NCBI GenBank assembly: GCA_964526675.1 | Contig: CAZGLY010000003.1 | Location: 1 to 64,000 of the forward strand | Reading direction: 5' to 3' | From: CAZADA01 sp964526675 | Lineage (GTDB): Bacteria; Pseudomonadota; Alphaproteobacteria; Caulobacterales; Maricaulaceae | DNA: 64,000 nt | In this document: positions 17,024 to 26,324 of the stretch, in pieces | Position numbering within the stretch: the stretch's first letter is position 1 | How the letters are laid out: each line of letters begins with the position of its first letter | Program-made: the position numbers and the translations under genes | The notes under the pieces: model-generated | Told to the model about the DNA's origin: nothing | Seen by the model: the letters and a program-made list of their open reading frames with translations, nothing else | Database searches by the model: none

Positions 17024-17935
17024 ATGGTGTTCGATCGCGCGCTGGTGCGCCAGCGCCGCGAACGCGCACGGCGCGCCGCGGTCTCCCACGCCGACGCGAG
17101 CGCGACCTTCTTGCAGGACCATGTCGCGCGCGCGCTGGTGGAACGCTTGGCGCCGATCACGCGGGTGTTTCCCGAGGCCGTCGCGTGGGGCGGCGGCGAC
17201 GCGCTGGCGCGCGCGCGGGCGGCGGATCCCACGGTTCAGGCCCAGATTCCGTGGTTGGCGTCGGCGGATCTTGGGCTGGCGTTGCAAGCCGGCGACGGCG
17301 GACCGCGGTGTGCCGCCGACGAGGAGCGTTCGCCCTTGGCGGAGGGGCGCTTGGCGTTGATCGCCAGCGTTTTGTCGCTTCACGCGGTCAATGATTTGCC
17401 CGGCGCGCTCGTGCAAATCCGCCGCGCGTTGCGCCCCGACGGCCTTTTTGTCGGCGCGCTGTTTGGCGGCGCGACGCTAACAGAGTTGCGCGCCAGCCTG
17501 CTGGCGGCGGAGGCGGCGTCGGGCGGCGCGGGATTGCGGGTGGCCCCCTTTGCGGACGCGCTTGATCTGGCGGGCCTGCTGCAGCGCGCGGGGTTCGCGC
17601 TGCCTGTGTCGGATGTGGACCGCCTGACGGTCCGGTACGCCACGCCGCTGGATCTCTTGCGGGACCTGCGCGCGATGGGCGAGACCGCCGCGATGACCGC
17701 GCGCAGTCGACGCCCCCTCACGCGGGGCCTCCTGCTTCGCATGGCCGAGGAGTATCACGCGCGTTTCGCCGATCCCGACGGCAAGGTCCGCGCGACGTTT
17801 GAGATTGTCTGGGCGACCGGCTGGGCGCCCCACGCCTCCCAACAAAAACCGCTCCGACCCGGCGCGGCCCAAGCGCGCCTTGCGGACGCCTTAGGGGTTG
17901 AGGAGCGTTCGGCGGGCGAAAAGGCCGGGCGGTGA
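17024..17935 (+). CDS. Methyltransferase-like protein of the NDUFAF5/BioC group, degenerate SAM motif
   Basis: This protein of about 303 residues matches the alphaproteobacterial NDUFAF5-like family in its C-terminal two thirds: SVLSLHAVNDLPGALVQIRR, PDGLFVGALFGG, LTELRASLLAAE, LQRAGFALPVSDVDRLTVRY and TGWAPHASQQKPLRPG. The N-terminus VFDRALVRQRRERARRAA is also typical. However, the region expected to hold SAM-binding motif I reads ITRVFPEAVAWGGGDALA, without the usual LDLGCG-type loop. It may be catalytically altered or act as an assembly factor only. I use ATG 17024 because the family begins with MFDR; ATG 16976 is an alternative. Human NDUFAF5 hydroxylates a complex I subunit. Confidence 0.82.
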   Translation: MVFDRALVRQRRERARRAAVSHADASATFLQDHVARALVERLAPITRVFPEAVAWGGGDALARARAADPTVQAQIPWLASADLGLALQAGDGGPRCAADEERSPLAEGRLALIASVLSLHAVNDLPGALVQIRRALRPDGLFVGALFGGATLTELRASLLAAEAASGGAGLRVAPFADALDLAGLLQRAGFALPVSDVDRLTVRYATPLDLLRDLRAMGETAAMTARSRRPLTRGLLLRMAEEYHARFADPDGKVRATFEIVWATGWAPHASQQKPLRPGAAQARLADALGVEERSAGEKAGR

Positions 17936-17948
17936 CGCAGCCAGGCGG

Positions 17949-18434
17949 CTACACCACGCGCACGCCGCGCAGGCGCTCGCGCACCGCGGCCGCCAGCTCG
18001 CGATCGAGCGCGGGCATCGGCCGCTCGTGCAGTCTCTCGCGCGGCAGCCACACGATTGCCTGGCCCTCGCGGCCCTCCGCGATCCCGTCCCAGCGGCGGC
18101 AGGCGTAAAGCAGCAGCACGATGTCGACGGACGCGTCATCCGCGCCCGCGGGCTCGCCCCGCATCGCGCGCGCGGTTCGATGAATGGCGCTTGAGGCGAA
18201 GGCGAACGGCTCCAAACACGTGGGACACGGCTCGACGCCCAGCTCTTCACGCAACTCGCGAATGAGCCCGGCCTCCGGCGTTTCGCCCGGCTCGATCTTG
18301 CCGCCGGGGAACTCCCACAGGCCGCCATGGGTTTTGTGAACCGGGCGTTGCGCGAGCAGCACGCGCCCGTCGGCGTCTAACAGCGCCGCGGCGGCCACCA
18401 GCAGCGGAACCCGACCGCCCGCGGCCAAGGTCAC
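17949..18434 (-). CDS. mutT: MutT-type Nudix hydrolase (8-oxo-dGTP diphosphatase)
   Basis: This 161-residue Nudix protein probably removes 8-oxo-dGTP from the nucleotide pool. The Nudix box is complete: GKIEPGETPEAGLIRELREE runs from about residue 46, followed by LGV. The preceding AAALLDADGRVLLAQRP and GGLWEFPGG are MutT-like, and AIVWLPRERL near the C-terminus completes the fold. Its start overlaps the stop of the upstream parvulin gene by four bases. It is convergent with the methyltransferase gene. Confidence 0.9.
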   Translation of the reverse strand: MTLAAGGRVPLLVAAAALLDADGRVLLAQRPVHKTHGGLWEFPGGKIEPGETPEAGLIRELREELGVEPCPTCLEPFAFASSAIHRTARAMRGEPAGADDASVDIVLLLYACRRWDGIAEGREGQAIVWLPRERLHERPMPALDRELAAAVRERLRGVRVV

Positions 18435-19402
18435 GGCGTTGCGGCCGCGGTGGCGCCGGCGGTTTGATCCAAAGCGCCGGAGGATCCGGGCCGCTGTTCC
18501 TCGAACGTTGCGTTGGGCGCCACGCCGCCGCTGGCGCCGATGAACCGCGTCACGCCGACGCGCGCCGGGTCGGTCAGCGTTTCGATCAGCTGCGCCCGCG
18601 CCTCATTCCGCAGCCATTGGGCCAGCTGCGGCCGCAGCTCCTCGAACGTGCGGTGATCCCGCTCGCGCCGATCCTCGACCTTCAAGACATGCCAGCCAAA
18701 CCGACTGCGGAACGGATCAGAGACCTGCCCCACGCCGGTCGCGAACGCGACGGTTTCGATCTCCTCCACCGGCAGCTCCTGGCGACCGAAATAACCGAGG
18801 TCGCCGCCCTCCAGCCGAGTGGCGTCGTGCGTGGAGTTTTCCAGGGCCAGTTGCGCGAAGTCGGCGTCCTCGACCCGGGCGCGTTCGGCGATGGCCTCAG
18901 CCTCCGCCAAGGTGCTGGTGACGATCAAACGCGCGCGCACCTCTTCGCCTGGGGGGAATTGCAGACGCTCTTGATAAAACTTGCGCAGCGCTTCTTCGGT
19001 GACGGCGTCGTCCTCCACCGTCTCCACGAGGATGTCGTAGAGGATCGCCTCTTGCGCGACGGCCAGACGTCGGCGCGCCTCCTGGGTTTGATTGAGGCCG
19101 CGGCGGCGCGCCTCAAGCGCCAACAGCCGCCGTTGGATCAGCCAATCCAAGACGTAAGCGAAGCGGTCGCCGCTGGGATCGAGGGGCTCTGAAGCCTCCA
19201 CCATCTCCATGTCGACGCCGGCGCGGCGCACATCGGAGACGTAAATCGGCGTGCCGTTCACCTCCGCCGCGACCGCGTCGCCGATGCGCACGACGGCCGC
19301 GCCAAAGGGATCCACTTCGGCGTCCCCTTCTGGCGCGCCGCACCCGCCCAGTCCCAGAACAGCCGCGGCGACGACGCCGGTTAACAAACGCAGTCCACGC
19401 AT
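18431..19402 (-). CDS. Parvulin-type peptidylprolyl isomerase, lipoprotein
   Basis: This 323-residue protein is a predicted lipoprotein: MRGLRLLTGVVAAAVLGLGGC ends in an LGGC lipobox. A SurA-like N-terminal helical part (ALEARRRGLNQTQEARRRLA) precedes the parvulin rotamase domain with ARLIVTSTLAEAEAIAERAR, GGDLGYFGRQELPVEE and FGWHVLKVEDRR. It probably assists folding of exported proteins in the periplasm. ATG 19402 is chosen because AGGTGG lies just upstream and the lipobox spacing is normal; a GTG at 19411 is possible. It is divergent from secA, which would suit a role in secretion. Confidence 0.9.
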   Translation of the reverse strand: MRGLRLLTGVVAAAVLGLGGCGAPEGDAEVDPFGAAVVRIGDAVAAEVNGTPIYVSDVRRAGVDMEMVEASEPLDPSGDRFAYVLDWLIQRRLLALEARRRGLNQTQEARRRLAVAQEAILYDILVETVEDDAVTEEALRKFYQERLQFPPGEEVRARLIVTSTLAEAEAIAERARVEDADFAQLALENSTHDATRLEGGDLGYFGRQELPVEEIETVAFATGVGQVSDPFRSRFGWHVLKVEDRRERDHRTFEELRPQLAQWLRNEARAQLIETLTDPARVGVTRFIGASGGVAPNATFEEQRPGSSGALDQTAGATAAATP

Positions 19403-19699
19403 ATCACCCACCTAAGATCGTGCGCGTCGTGTGCGCATTCGCGGCGCGGTTCGAAACCAGCGCGGGCCCGCGTCCTCCCGCAAGCCATCCGTCATCGCCG
19501 CAATTCTGAACGCAAGCTCTAGGCGGCCCGTCACGGCCCGCACGCCTGGCGGAACACACGCCGGCTCGCGTTGACTCACCGAGACCGCGTCCTTAAGTGA
19601 CGGCGGCGGTCCTGTCGAGGCGCGTTTTGTGCTTTGCTCCCCCTTGACGACCGGAACCCCACGCCACGCCCGGCGCTGCGAGATACGAAAGCCCCGTTC

Positions 19700-22495
19700 A
19701 TGCTCCAACTGGCGCAGAAGTTGTTTGGATCCTCCAATGATCGGCAGGTGCGCAAGCACCAACCGCGGGTTCAACGGATCAACGCGTTGGAGAGCGAGTT
19801 TGAAGCGCTCACCGACAGCGAACTGCGGGCCAAAACTGTCCAATTTAAGGAACGCGTGGCGGCGGGCGAGAGCTTGGACTCGCTCCTGGAGCCGGCGTTC
19901 GCGGTGGTGCGCGAAGCGGCGAAGCGCACGCTCAATCAACGCCATTACGACGTTCAGCTGATCGGCGGCATCGTCTTGCACGAGGGCGACATCGCGGAGA
20001 TGCGCACCGGCGAGGGCAAGACGTTGGTCGCGACGTTGCCGGTCTATCTCAACGCGCTGCAAGGCAAAGGCGTCCACGTCATCACCGTGAACGACTATCT
20101 GGCCCGTCGCGACGCGGAGTGGATGGGCCGGGTGTACCGGTTCTTAGGTCTCGAGGTCGGCTGTATCGTGCACGGCCTCACCGACATTCAGCGCAAAGAA
20201 GCCTACGCCGCGGACGTGACCTACGGCACCAACAACGAATTCGGCTTTGATTACTTGCGCGACAACATGAAGTACGCGCTCGACGATATGGCGCAGCGGG
20301 GCCACCACTTTGCGATCGTCGACGAGGTGGACTCCATCTTGGTCGACGAAGCGCGCACGCCCTTGATTATTTCCGGTCCGACCGACGACCGTTCTGATTT
20401 TTATCGCACGATCGACGCCGTCATCCCCAATCTGCACGACGACGACTACGAGATTGACGAGAAACAACGTTCCGTCTCTCTGACGGAGGACGGCAACGAA
20501 AACGCCGAACGCATCCTCCTTGAGCATGAGCTGATCACCGAAAGCGGCTTGTATGACATCGCCAACGTCTCGGTCGTCCATCATTTGAATCAGGCGTTGC
20601 GCGCGCGCAAACTGTTCCGCCGCGACAAGGATTACATCGTCCGTAACGACGCGGTGGTGCTGATCGACGAATTTACCGGCCGGATGATGGAAGGGCGGCG
20701 CCTGTCCGAAGGGCTCCATCAAGCCATCGAAGCCAAAGAAGGCGTAACGATCCAGCCGGAAAACGTGACGCTCGCCTCGATCACATTCCAGAACTTCTTC
20801 CGCCTCTACAAGAAGCTTGGGGGCATGACCGGGACCGCCGCGACCGAAGCTTCCGAGTTCGGGGAGATTTACGGCTTGAGCGTGGTGGAGATCCCCACCA
20901 ACCGCCCCGTCCAGCGGATCGACGAAGAAGATGAGATTTACCGGACCGCTGCGGAGAAAAACGCCGCGATCCTGGCGGAAATCAAAGACCGCCACGCCAC
21001 CAGTCAGCCCATGCTGGTGGGCACCGTGTCGATCGAAAAGTCTGAGGAGCTTTCGAAGCTCCTGAAGAAGGCGAAGATCCCCCATCAGGTGCTCAACGCC
21101 CGCTATCACGAGCAAGAGGCGGCGATCGTCGCCCAGGCCGGCGTGCCGGGTGCGGTCACGATCGCCACGAACATGGCCGGACGCGGCACCGACATTCAGC
21201 TCGGCGGCAATGTCGAGATGCGCTTGGCGGAATGGACCGCCGAGGCCGAAAAGCGTCGCGGCGAACCGCCGGAAGCCGATGTGCTCGCCAAAGCGCGCGA
21301 CGCGATCGAACGCGACGTCGCCCAGAAGCGCCAACAGGCCCTCGAAGCGGGCGGGCTTTATGTCATTGGCTCTGAACGCCACGAGAGCCGGCGGATCGAC
21401 AATCAGCTGCGCGGTCGGACCGGTCGCCAGGGGGACCCGGGTCGCTCAAAGTTCTTCGTGTCGGTCGACGATGATCTGATGCGCATCTTCGCGCCGGATC
21501 GTATGAACGCCATCATGAAGGGTCTCGGCATGAAGGAGGGGGAGGCGATCGTCCACCCCTGGATGAGCCGGGCTCTGGAGACCGCCCAAAAGCGGGTTGA
21601 GCAGCGGAACTTCGAAATCCGCAAGAACCTGCTGAAGTACGACAACGTCATCAACGACCAGCGCAAAGCGATCTTCGAGCAGCGCGTCGAGTTCATGAGC
21701 GCCAATGACGTCGCCGAAGTGCTGCGCGACATGCGCTCCGAGCTGATCGGCGACATGGTCGCGCGCCACATCCCCGCGAAGGCGTATGCGGATCAGTGGA
21801 GCGTTCCCGAACTCACCGAGGAGGTGAGCGCGGTGTTGGGCGTCGCGGCGCCCGTCAAGGAATGGGCCGCGGAAGAAGGCATCGCTCACGAGGAGATCAT
21901 CGACCGCCTCTCGCGCATGGTCGACGAAACCCACGCCAAGCGCACCACCGAAGCGACGCCCGAGCGCATGCGCTTGGTGGAGAAGCAAATCCTGCTGCAG
22001 ACCATCGACATGCATTGGCGGGAGCATCTGCAACACCTGGATCATCTGCGTTCGGTGATCCATTTGCGCGGCTACGCTCAGCGCGATCCGCTGAACGAAT
22101 TTAAAACTGAAGCGTTCGCTCTGTTTGAGGCGCTCTTGTCGGGTTTGCGCGCGGAAGTGACGCGGCGGGTCATGAGCCTGCGCGTTCAACAGGCCGCGCC
22201 GCCGCCGCCTCCACTCACACCGCCCCAGGGCACGATTGAGCGCCACGACGCCGCGCCCGCCGCCGTACGCGTTGGCGGAAGCGGACGGGCGCCGTTGGAT
22301 CACGTCACGGCGAATGGCGGACGCTCTCGGGCCCGGCCAGCTGCGAGCGCCCGCACCGCCGCGAAAACGCCGCGGGACCCGCTCAGGCCGGAAACCTGGG
22401 GCCGCGTTGGCCGCAATGAATTGTGCCCTTGCGGCTCCGGCAAAAAGTACAAGCACTGCCACGGCGCCATCGCGGCCGCGCAAGCCGACGCGTAG
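19700..22495 (+). CDS. secA: Preprotein translocase ATPase SecA
   Basis: SecA drives export through SecYEG using ATP. The 931-residue protein has Walker A EMRTGEGKTLVA near residue 102, the DEVDSILVDEARTPLIISGP segment, the second nucleotide domain with TNMAGRGTDIQLGG, and the helical scaffold. It ends in the zinc-binding tail NELCPCGSGKKYKHCHG, which contacts SecB. ATG 19700 gives the family N-terminus MLQLAQKLFGSSNDR; an in-frame extension to 19634 looks non-coding. The 300 bases between it and the divergent parvulin gene hold both promoters. Confidence 0.98.
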   Translation: MLQLAQKLFGSSNDRQVRKHQPRVQRINALESEFEALTDSELRAKTVQFKERVAAGESLDSLLEPAFAVVREAAKRTLNQRHYDVQLIGGIVLHEGDIAEMRTGEGKTLVATLPVYLNALQGKGVHVITVNDYLARRDAEWMGRVYRFLGLEVGCIVHGLTDIQRKEAYAADVTYGTNNEFGFDYLRDNMKYALDDMAQRGHHFAIVDEVDSILVDEARTPLIISGPTDDRSDFYRTIDAVIPNLHDDDYEIDEKQRSVSLTEDGNENAERILLEHELITESGLYDIANVSVVHHLNQALRARKLFRRDKDYIVRNDAVVLIDEFTGRMMEGRRLSEGLHQAIEAKEGVTIQPENVTLASITFQNFFRLYKKLGGMTGTAATEASEFGEIYGLSVVEIPTNRPVQRIDEEDEIYRTAAEKNAAILAEIKDRHATSQPMLVGTVSIEKSEELSKLLKKAKIPHQVLNARYHEQEAAIVAQAGVPGAVTIATNMAGRGTDIQLGGNVEMRLAEWTAEAEKRRGEPPEADVLAKARDAIERDVAQKRQQALEAGGLYVIGSERHESRRIDNQLRGRTGRQGDPGRSKFFVSVDDDLMRIFAPDRMNAIMKGLGMKEGEAIVHPWMSRALETAQKRVEQRNFEIRKNLLKYDNVINDQRKAIFEQRVEFMSANDVAEVLRDMRSELIGDMVARHIPAKAYADQWSVPELTEEVSAVLGVAAPVKEWAAEEGIAHEEIIDRLSRMVDETHAKRTTEATPERMRLVEKQILLQTIDMHWREHLQHLDHLRSVIHLRGYAQRDPLNEFKTEAFALFEALLSGLRAEVTRRVMSLRVQQAAPPPPPLTPPQGTIERHDAAPAAVRVGGSGRAPLDHVTANGGRSRARPAASARTAAKTPRDPLRPETWGRVGRNELCPCGSGKKYKHCHGAIAAAQADA

Positions 22496-22591
22496 CGCCC
22501 TCCGACAAGCGCGGAACGCCCGTCGCTTGACGGGAGCGCGCGGCGCGGCCTACCAGCGCCATAGGATGCGAGCGATGGAGTGAGACGCGCC

Positions 22592-23350
22592 ATGGGCCTT
22601 TTGCCGCCATCGGTTCGTCGCTGTGGTCGCATCGTCGCCGCGATCACCTTGTCGGTCGCCGCCGCCAGTCCCGCGTGGGGCTTTGATTTTCGCCGCACCC
22701 TCCGCGCCGAACTGGAGCAAGACGCCATCTTTCGCGGCCAGCGTTTGGGCGACTTTTCCGCCGCGCTGATCGGCGATCTGGCGTTGGGCGATTACTACGC
22801 CGACGTCTCGCTTGAATGGATCCGCAACGATGCGGCGAGCGGCTTTGACGACACCACGACGGCGCTGACGGCCAGCGGCGGAACGTTGCGGCGGTTGGGA
22901 CGGCGGGGCGAGCTGGATCTCGGCCTCTCCGCGACCGCCAATCTTTCGGAAAACTCCGCGCTGCGCGTCGACGACCGGGTCGAGCTTTACGCCGGCTTTA
23001 TGGGCAACCTTCCGCTCAGCCCCGCGGCCTACGGCTTCTACGACACCCAAAACGACGCGTGGACGGTGCAAGCCGGCGTCTTTGAGCGCGTGGATTTGCC
23101 GTTCTTGCTGGCGGTGCGCGGCGCCGCGGACATCGGCCATGTCAGCGGGGCGGACGTGGACAGTTTCGTCTACGCGCGCGGCCGTGCGGATGTTGTGCGC
23201 AACTTTCTCGGCGGCGTGGAGGCCTTTGTCGGCGTGCGCGCCTCAAGCTTGACCGAGGAGCTTGTGGCGGCGCGGTTCCGCGACGGCCGCACGCCTGACG
23301 TCGATGACGCGGAAGTCTGGGCCGGCGGCGGGGTGTCCTGGTCGTTCTGA
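22592..23350 (+). CDS. Putative outer-membrane beta-barrel protein
   Basis: This 252-residue protein has a signal peptide (IVAAITLSVAAASPAWG, cleavage near residue 30). The mature part alternates polar and hydrophobic residues with many aromatic turns (DYYADVSLEWIRN, ELDLGLSATANLSENSALRV, DRVELYAGFMGNL). The last strand VWAGGGVSWSF ends in a C-terminal Phe, the outer-membrane insertion signal recognised by BamA. It resembles small TorF/Gcw-type putative porins, but I cannot assign a substrate. It follows secA by 96 bases and may be co-transcribed with it. Confidence 0.65.
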   Translation: MGLLPPSVRRCGRIVAAITLSVAAASPAWGFDFRRTLRAELEQDAIFRGQRLGDFSAALIGDLALGDYYADVSLEWIRNDAASGFDDTTTALTASGGTLRRLGRRGELDLGLSATANLSENSALRVDDRVELYAGFMGNLPLSPAAYGFYDTQNDAWTVQAGVFERVDLPFLLAVRGAADIGHVSGADVDSFVYARGRADVVRNFLGGVEAFVGVRASSLTEELVAARFRDGRTPDVDDAEVWAGGGVSWSF

Positions 23351-23439
23351 GCGCCGACCGCCGCACGGCGTTTCGAACCGTGCCGTCGCCGCGGCGATTG
23401 GTGATACTCACGCAAGGCGTTTCGCCCTAGTTTCGGATC

Positions 23440-24645
23440 GTGACCCCGCCCGACGCTCCCCCCCTCGCCTCAGACGCGCCCGCCCCGCCAACGCCGCCTT
23501 CGCTGACGGCGGCCCGGACGACCAGCGCGCGGCCGCAGTTGACCATCGATCTCGATGCGTTGGCGGCCAACTACCGAACGCTGCAGGGGGGAGCTCCCCG
23601 CGCGGAGACCGGCGCGGCCGTGAAGGCCGACGGCTACGGCCTCGGCGCTGTTCCCGTGGCGCGCGCGCTGGCCGCCGCGGGATGCCGGCAATTCTTTGTC
23701 GCGAACGCCGATGAAGGCGTGGAGCTGCGGACCGCGCGTGCGGTTCCCGACGACGCCGCGATCCACATCCTCGACGGCCTCATGCTCGGAGAGGAGGCGG
23801 CCTACAGCGCTCACGCCCTTACGCCCGTGCTCAACACGCCGGAGCAAGTGCGCGGATGGGCGACGGCGCGCAGCGAGTGGCGTGCGGCGGGTCCCGCCAC
23901 CATCCACGTCGACACGGGGATGAACCGGCTGGGCTTGGCGCCCGCGGAGCTCGAGGCCGTCTTGGCGGACCCCGACGCCCTGATCGCCGCCGAGCCAACG
24001 GTGATCATGAGCCATCTGGCTTGCGGGGCGACGCCCGAGCACCCGTTGAACGACCAGCAGCGCGCGCGCTTTTGCAGCGCCGCGGAGCGCTTACGCGCGC
24101 TCGCGCCAGGGGCAAAGCTGAGCCTGGCCAATTCAGCGGGCGTGTTTTTGGGCGAGACCTACGCCTTCGACATCACACGGCCCGGTGTGGCGCTCTATGG
24201 GGGCCGGCCCTTCGACGATCCTGAGCGCCCGGATGCACCGCAGCTGAAGCCGGTGGTCACTGTGGACGCGCCGATCCTGCAAGTCCGCGCGGTGGAGCCC
24301 GGCGACAGCGTCGGCTATGGCGCGACCTACGCCGCCACCGCGCCGACACAGATCGCCACGGTGGCGTTGGGCTATGCCGACGGTTTCTTGCGCGCGACCA
24401 GCGCGGGAGGCTATGGGGTGCTGGCGGGGCGTAAAGCGCCAATTGTGGGGCGTATTTCCATGGATCTGATCACCGTCGACGTGACTGGGCATGGCGAGGC
24501 CGCCCGCCCTGGCGCGCGTGTCGCGTTCTTGGGCACGGACGCCCTGATCGACGATCAGGCGGATGCGGCCGGCACCATCTCCTACGAGTTTCTCACACGG
24601 CTCGGCCCGCGGTGCGTGCGTCGCTATGTCGGGGGTGCGGCGTGA
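23440..24645 (+). CDS. alr: Alanine racemase
   Basis: Alr makes D-alanine for peptidoglycan with PLP. The PLP lysine is Lys62 in AAVKADGYGLGA. HVDTGMNRLGL and the C-terminal YGATYAATAPTQIATVALGY, which carries the second catalytic Tyr region, are conserved, as is GRISMDLITVDVT. The protein has 401 residues including a proline-rich N-terminal leader of about 30. The start is GTG 23440; no ATG is available before the fold begins at QLTIDLDALAANYR. The stop overlaps the GTG start of mlaE, so the two are coupled. Confidence 0.95.
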   Translation: MTPPDAPPLASDAPAPPTPPSLTAARTTSARPQLTIDLDALAANYRTLQGGAPRAETGAAVKADGYGLGAVPVARALAAAGCRQFFVANADEGVELRTARAVPDDAAIHILDGLMLGEEAAYSAHALTPVLNTPEQVRGWATARSEWRAAGPATIHVDTGMNRLGLAPAELEAVLADPDALIAAEPTVIMSHLACGATPEHPLNDQQRARFCSAAERLRALAPGAKLSLANSAGVFLGETYAFDITRPGVALYGGRPFDDPERPDAPQLKPVVTVDAPILQVRAVEPGDSVGYGATYAATAPTQIATVALGYADGFLRATSAGGYGVLAGRKAPIVGRISMDLITVDVTGHGEAARPGARVAFLGTDALIDDQADAAGTISYEFLTRLGPRCVRRYVGGAA

Positions 24646-25436
24646 ACGTTGTGGGTGTCCTCTTGTCGCCCGTGCGCTCCGTGGGCGGCCTTGTGCTCGC
24701 GACGGCCGCGGCGGCCGGCGCGGTCGCGCTCTTCGCGGCACGCGCGCTGACGGCGGCGGCCACGCCGCCCTTCTTTGGCGGCCAAGTCGCCCGTCAGCTC
24801 ATGCGCATCGGATACTTCTCGCTGCCGGTGGTGGGATTGACGGCGATTTTCACCGGCGCATCGCTTGCGCTGAACATCATCTCGGGCACCGATCAAGCAC
24901 AACTTGGTTTGATCTTGCCCGCGGTCATCGGCTTGGGGATCATCCGCGAGCTCGGCCCCGTGTTGGCGGCGCTGATGTTGGCCGGGCGCGTGTCGGCTGC
25001 GATCGCCGCGGAGATCGGCACCATGCGCGTCACCGAGCAGATCGACGCGCTGACCACGCTTTCGACCAGCCCCTACCGGTATCTGATCGCGCCGCGGGTG
25101 GTCGCGGGATTGGTGGCGATGCCGCTGCTGGTGATTGTGGCGGACATCATCGGCGTGTTGGGCGGCTACATTATCGCAACGCAGGTGGCTGGCTTGAACG
25201 GGGAGGTGTTCATCCAGCGCGTGGACGACACCATCGACGCGGGCGACGTCATGTCAGGGCTGATCAAAGCAGCCGTGTTCGGCCTCCTCCTGACACTGAT
25301 GGGATGCTATCACGGCTACACCAGCCGCGGCGGCGCGCAGGGCGTGGGCCGCGCCACCACCAACGCCGTGGCGTCGGCCATGATCTTGATCATCGCGGCC
25401 AACTACGTTCTCGGCTCGGTGTTGTTGGACTCATGA
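24642..25436 (+). CDS. mlaE: MlaE-family ABC transporter permease
   Basis: This 264-residue inner-membrane permease of the Mla/YrbE family works in phospholipid trafficking between inner and outer membranes. It has about five hydrophobic segments and the family signatures GLGIIRELGPVLAALMLAGR, SAAIAAEIGTMRVTEQIDAL and NAVASAMILIIAANYVLGS. The GTG start at 24642 overlaps the alr stop (GTGA), and its stop overlaps the mlaF start (ATGA). No MlaD-type MCE substrate-binding gene follows; it must be elsewhere or absent. Confidence 0.93.
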   Translation: MNVVGVLLSPVRSVGGLVLATAAAAGAVALFAARALTAAATPPFFGGQVARQLMRIGYFSLPVVGLTAIFTGASLALNIISGTDQAQLGLILPAVIGLGIIRELGPVLAALMLAGRVSAAIAAEIGTMRVTEQIDALTTLSTSPYRYLIAPRVVAGLVAMPLLVIVADIIGVLGGYIIATQVAGLNGEVFIQRVDDTIDAGDVMSGLIKAAVFGLLLTLMGCYHGYTSRGGAQGVGRATTNAVASAMILIIAANYVLGSVLLDS

Positions 25437-26212
25437 GCGACGCGCTTCCCAAAATCCGCGTGCGCGGTCTGAAAAAGGCCTTCGGACCGAAGCGCGTGCT
25501 CAACGGCGTGGACTTCGACCTGGCCGCGGGCCAATCGCTGGTGATCATCGGCGGCTCGGGCACCGGCAAGTCCGTCACGATCAAATGCATTCTCGGTTTG
25601 CTGCGTCCTGACTCGGGCGAAATCCTGGTTGATGGCGAAGACGTCACGAGCCTTAACGACAAAGAACGCCAGGAGCGCATGGCCAAGTTTGGCATGCTCT
25701 TCCAGGGCGGGGCGCTGTTTGACAGCTTGAAGATTTGGGAAAACGTCGCGTTCCGCTTGATCAACGCCGACGGGCTGTCCCGCCGCGAGGGGCGTGAGCG
25801 CGCGATTGAGGCGCTCGGCAAGGTCAACTTGCCGCCGACCACCGCCGATCTGCACCCGGCGGAGCTTTCCGGCGGCATGCAAAAGCGCGTCGGCCTGGCC
25901 CGGGCGATCGCCGCCAAGCCTGAGATCATCTTCTTCGACGAGCCGACCACGGGCCTCGACCCCATCACGGCGGACGTGATCAACGACCTCATTCGCGCTC
26001 AAGTCACAGAACTTGGCGCGACGGCCATCTCCATCACCCACGACATGGCGAGCGCGCGCAAAATCGCCGACGACATCGCCATGATCTACGAGGGGCGGAT
26101 CATCTGGCGCGACAAAGCCGCGATCATCGAGAACTCCGGCAATCCCTATGTGGATCAGTTCATCCACGGCCGCGCCGACGGCCCGATCCAGCTCGACGCG
26201 CGACGGAGTTGA
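25433..26212 (+). CDS. mlaF: MlaF-type ABC transporter ATP-binding protein
   Basis: This 259-residue ATPase is the partner of the upstream MlaE permease. Walker A is IIGGSGTGKSVTIKC near residue 38, the Q-loop GMLFQGGALFDSL is the MlaF form, the ABC signature is AELSGGMQKRVGLARA, and Walker B is EIIFFDEPTTGLDPI. The C-terminus carries NSGNPYVDQFIHGRADGP, a tail typical of MlaF that locks the dimer. Its start overlaps the mlaE stop by four bases. It is the last gene of alr-mlaE-mlaF. Confidence 0.94.
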   Translation: MSDALPKIRVRGLKKAFGPKRVLNGVDFDLAAGQSLVIIGGSGTGKSVTIKCILGLLRPDSGEILVDGEDVTSLNDKERQERMAKFGMLFQGGALFDSLKIWENVAFRLINADGLSRREGRERAIEALGKVNLPPTTADLHPAELSGGMQKRVGLARAIAAKPEIIFFDEPTTGLDPITADVINDLIRAQVTELGATAISITHDMASARKIADDIAMIYEGRIIWRDKAAIIENSGNPYVDQFIHGRADGPIQLDARRS

Positions 26213-26324
26213 GGACGTCGCCACACCGCGCGATCAACGAGTTTTTTCGCGCGCAGGTTGCATGTCAGGCCCTTGCTCCTATCTGATGATGAGCTTGGGG
26301 GCATAGGAAAAGGAGGCGAAGAAC

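Noticed and set aside
21446..22483. 345-codon minus-strand frame inside secA
   Set aside because: It overlaps the conserved SecA C-terminus and has shadow-like composition.
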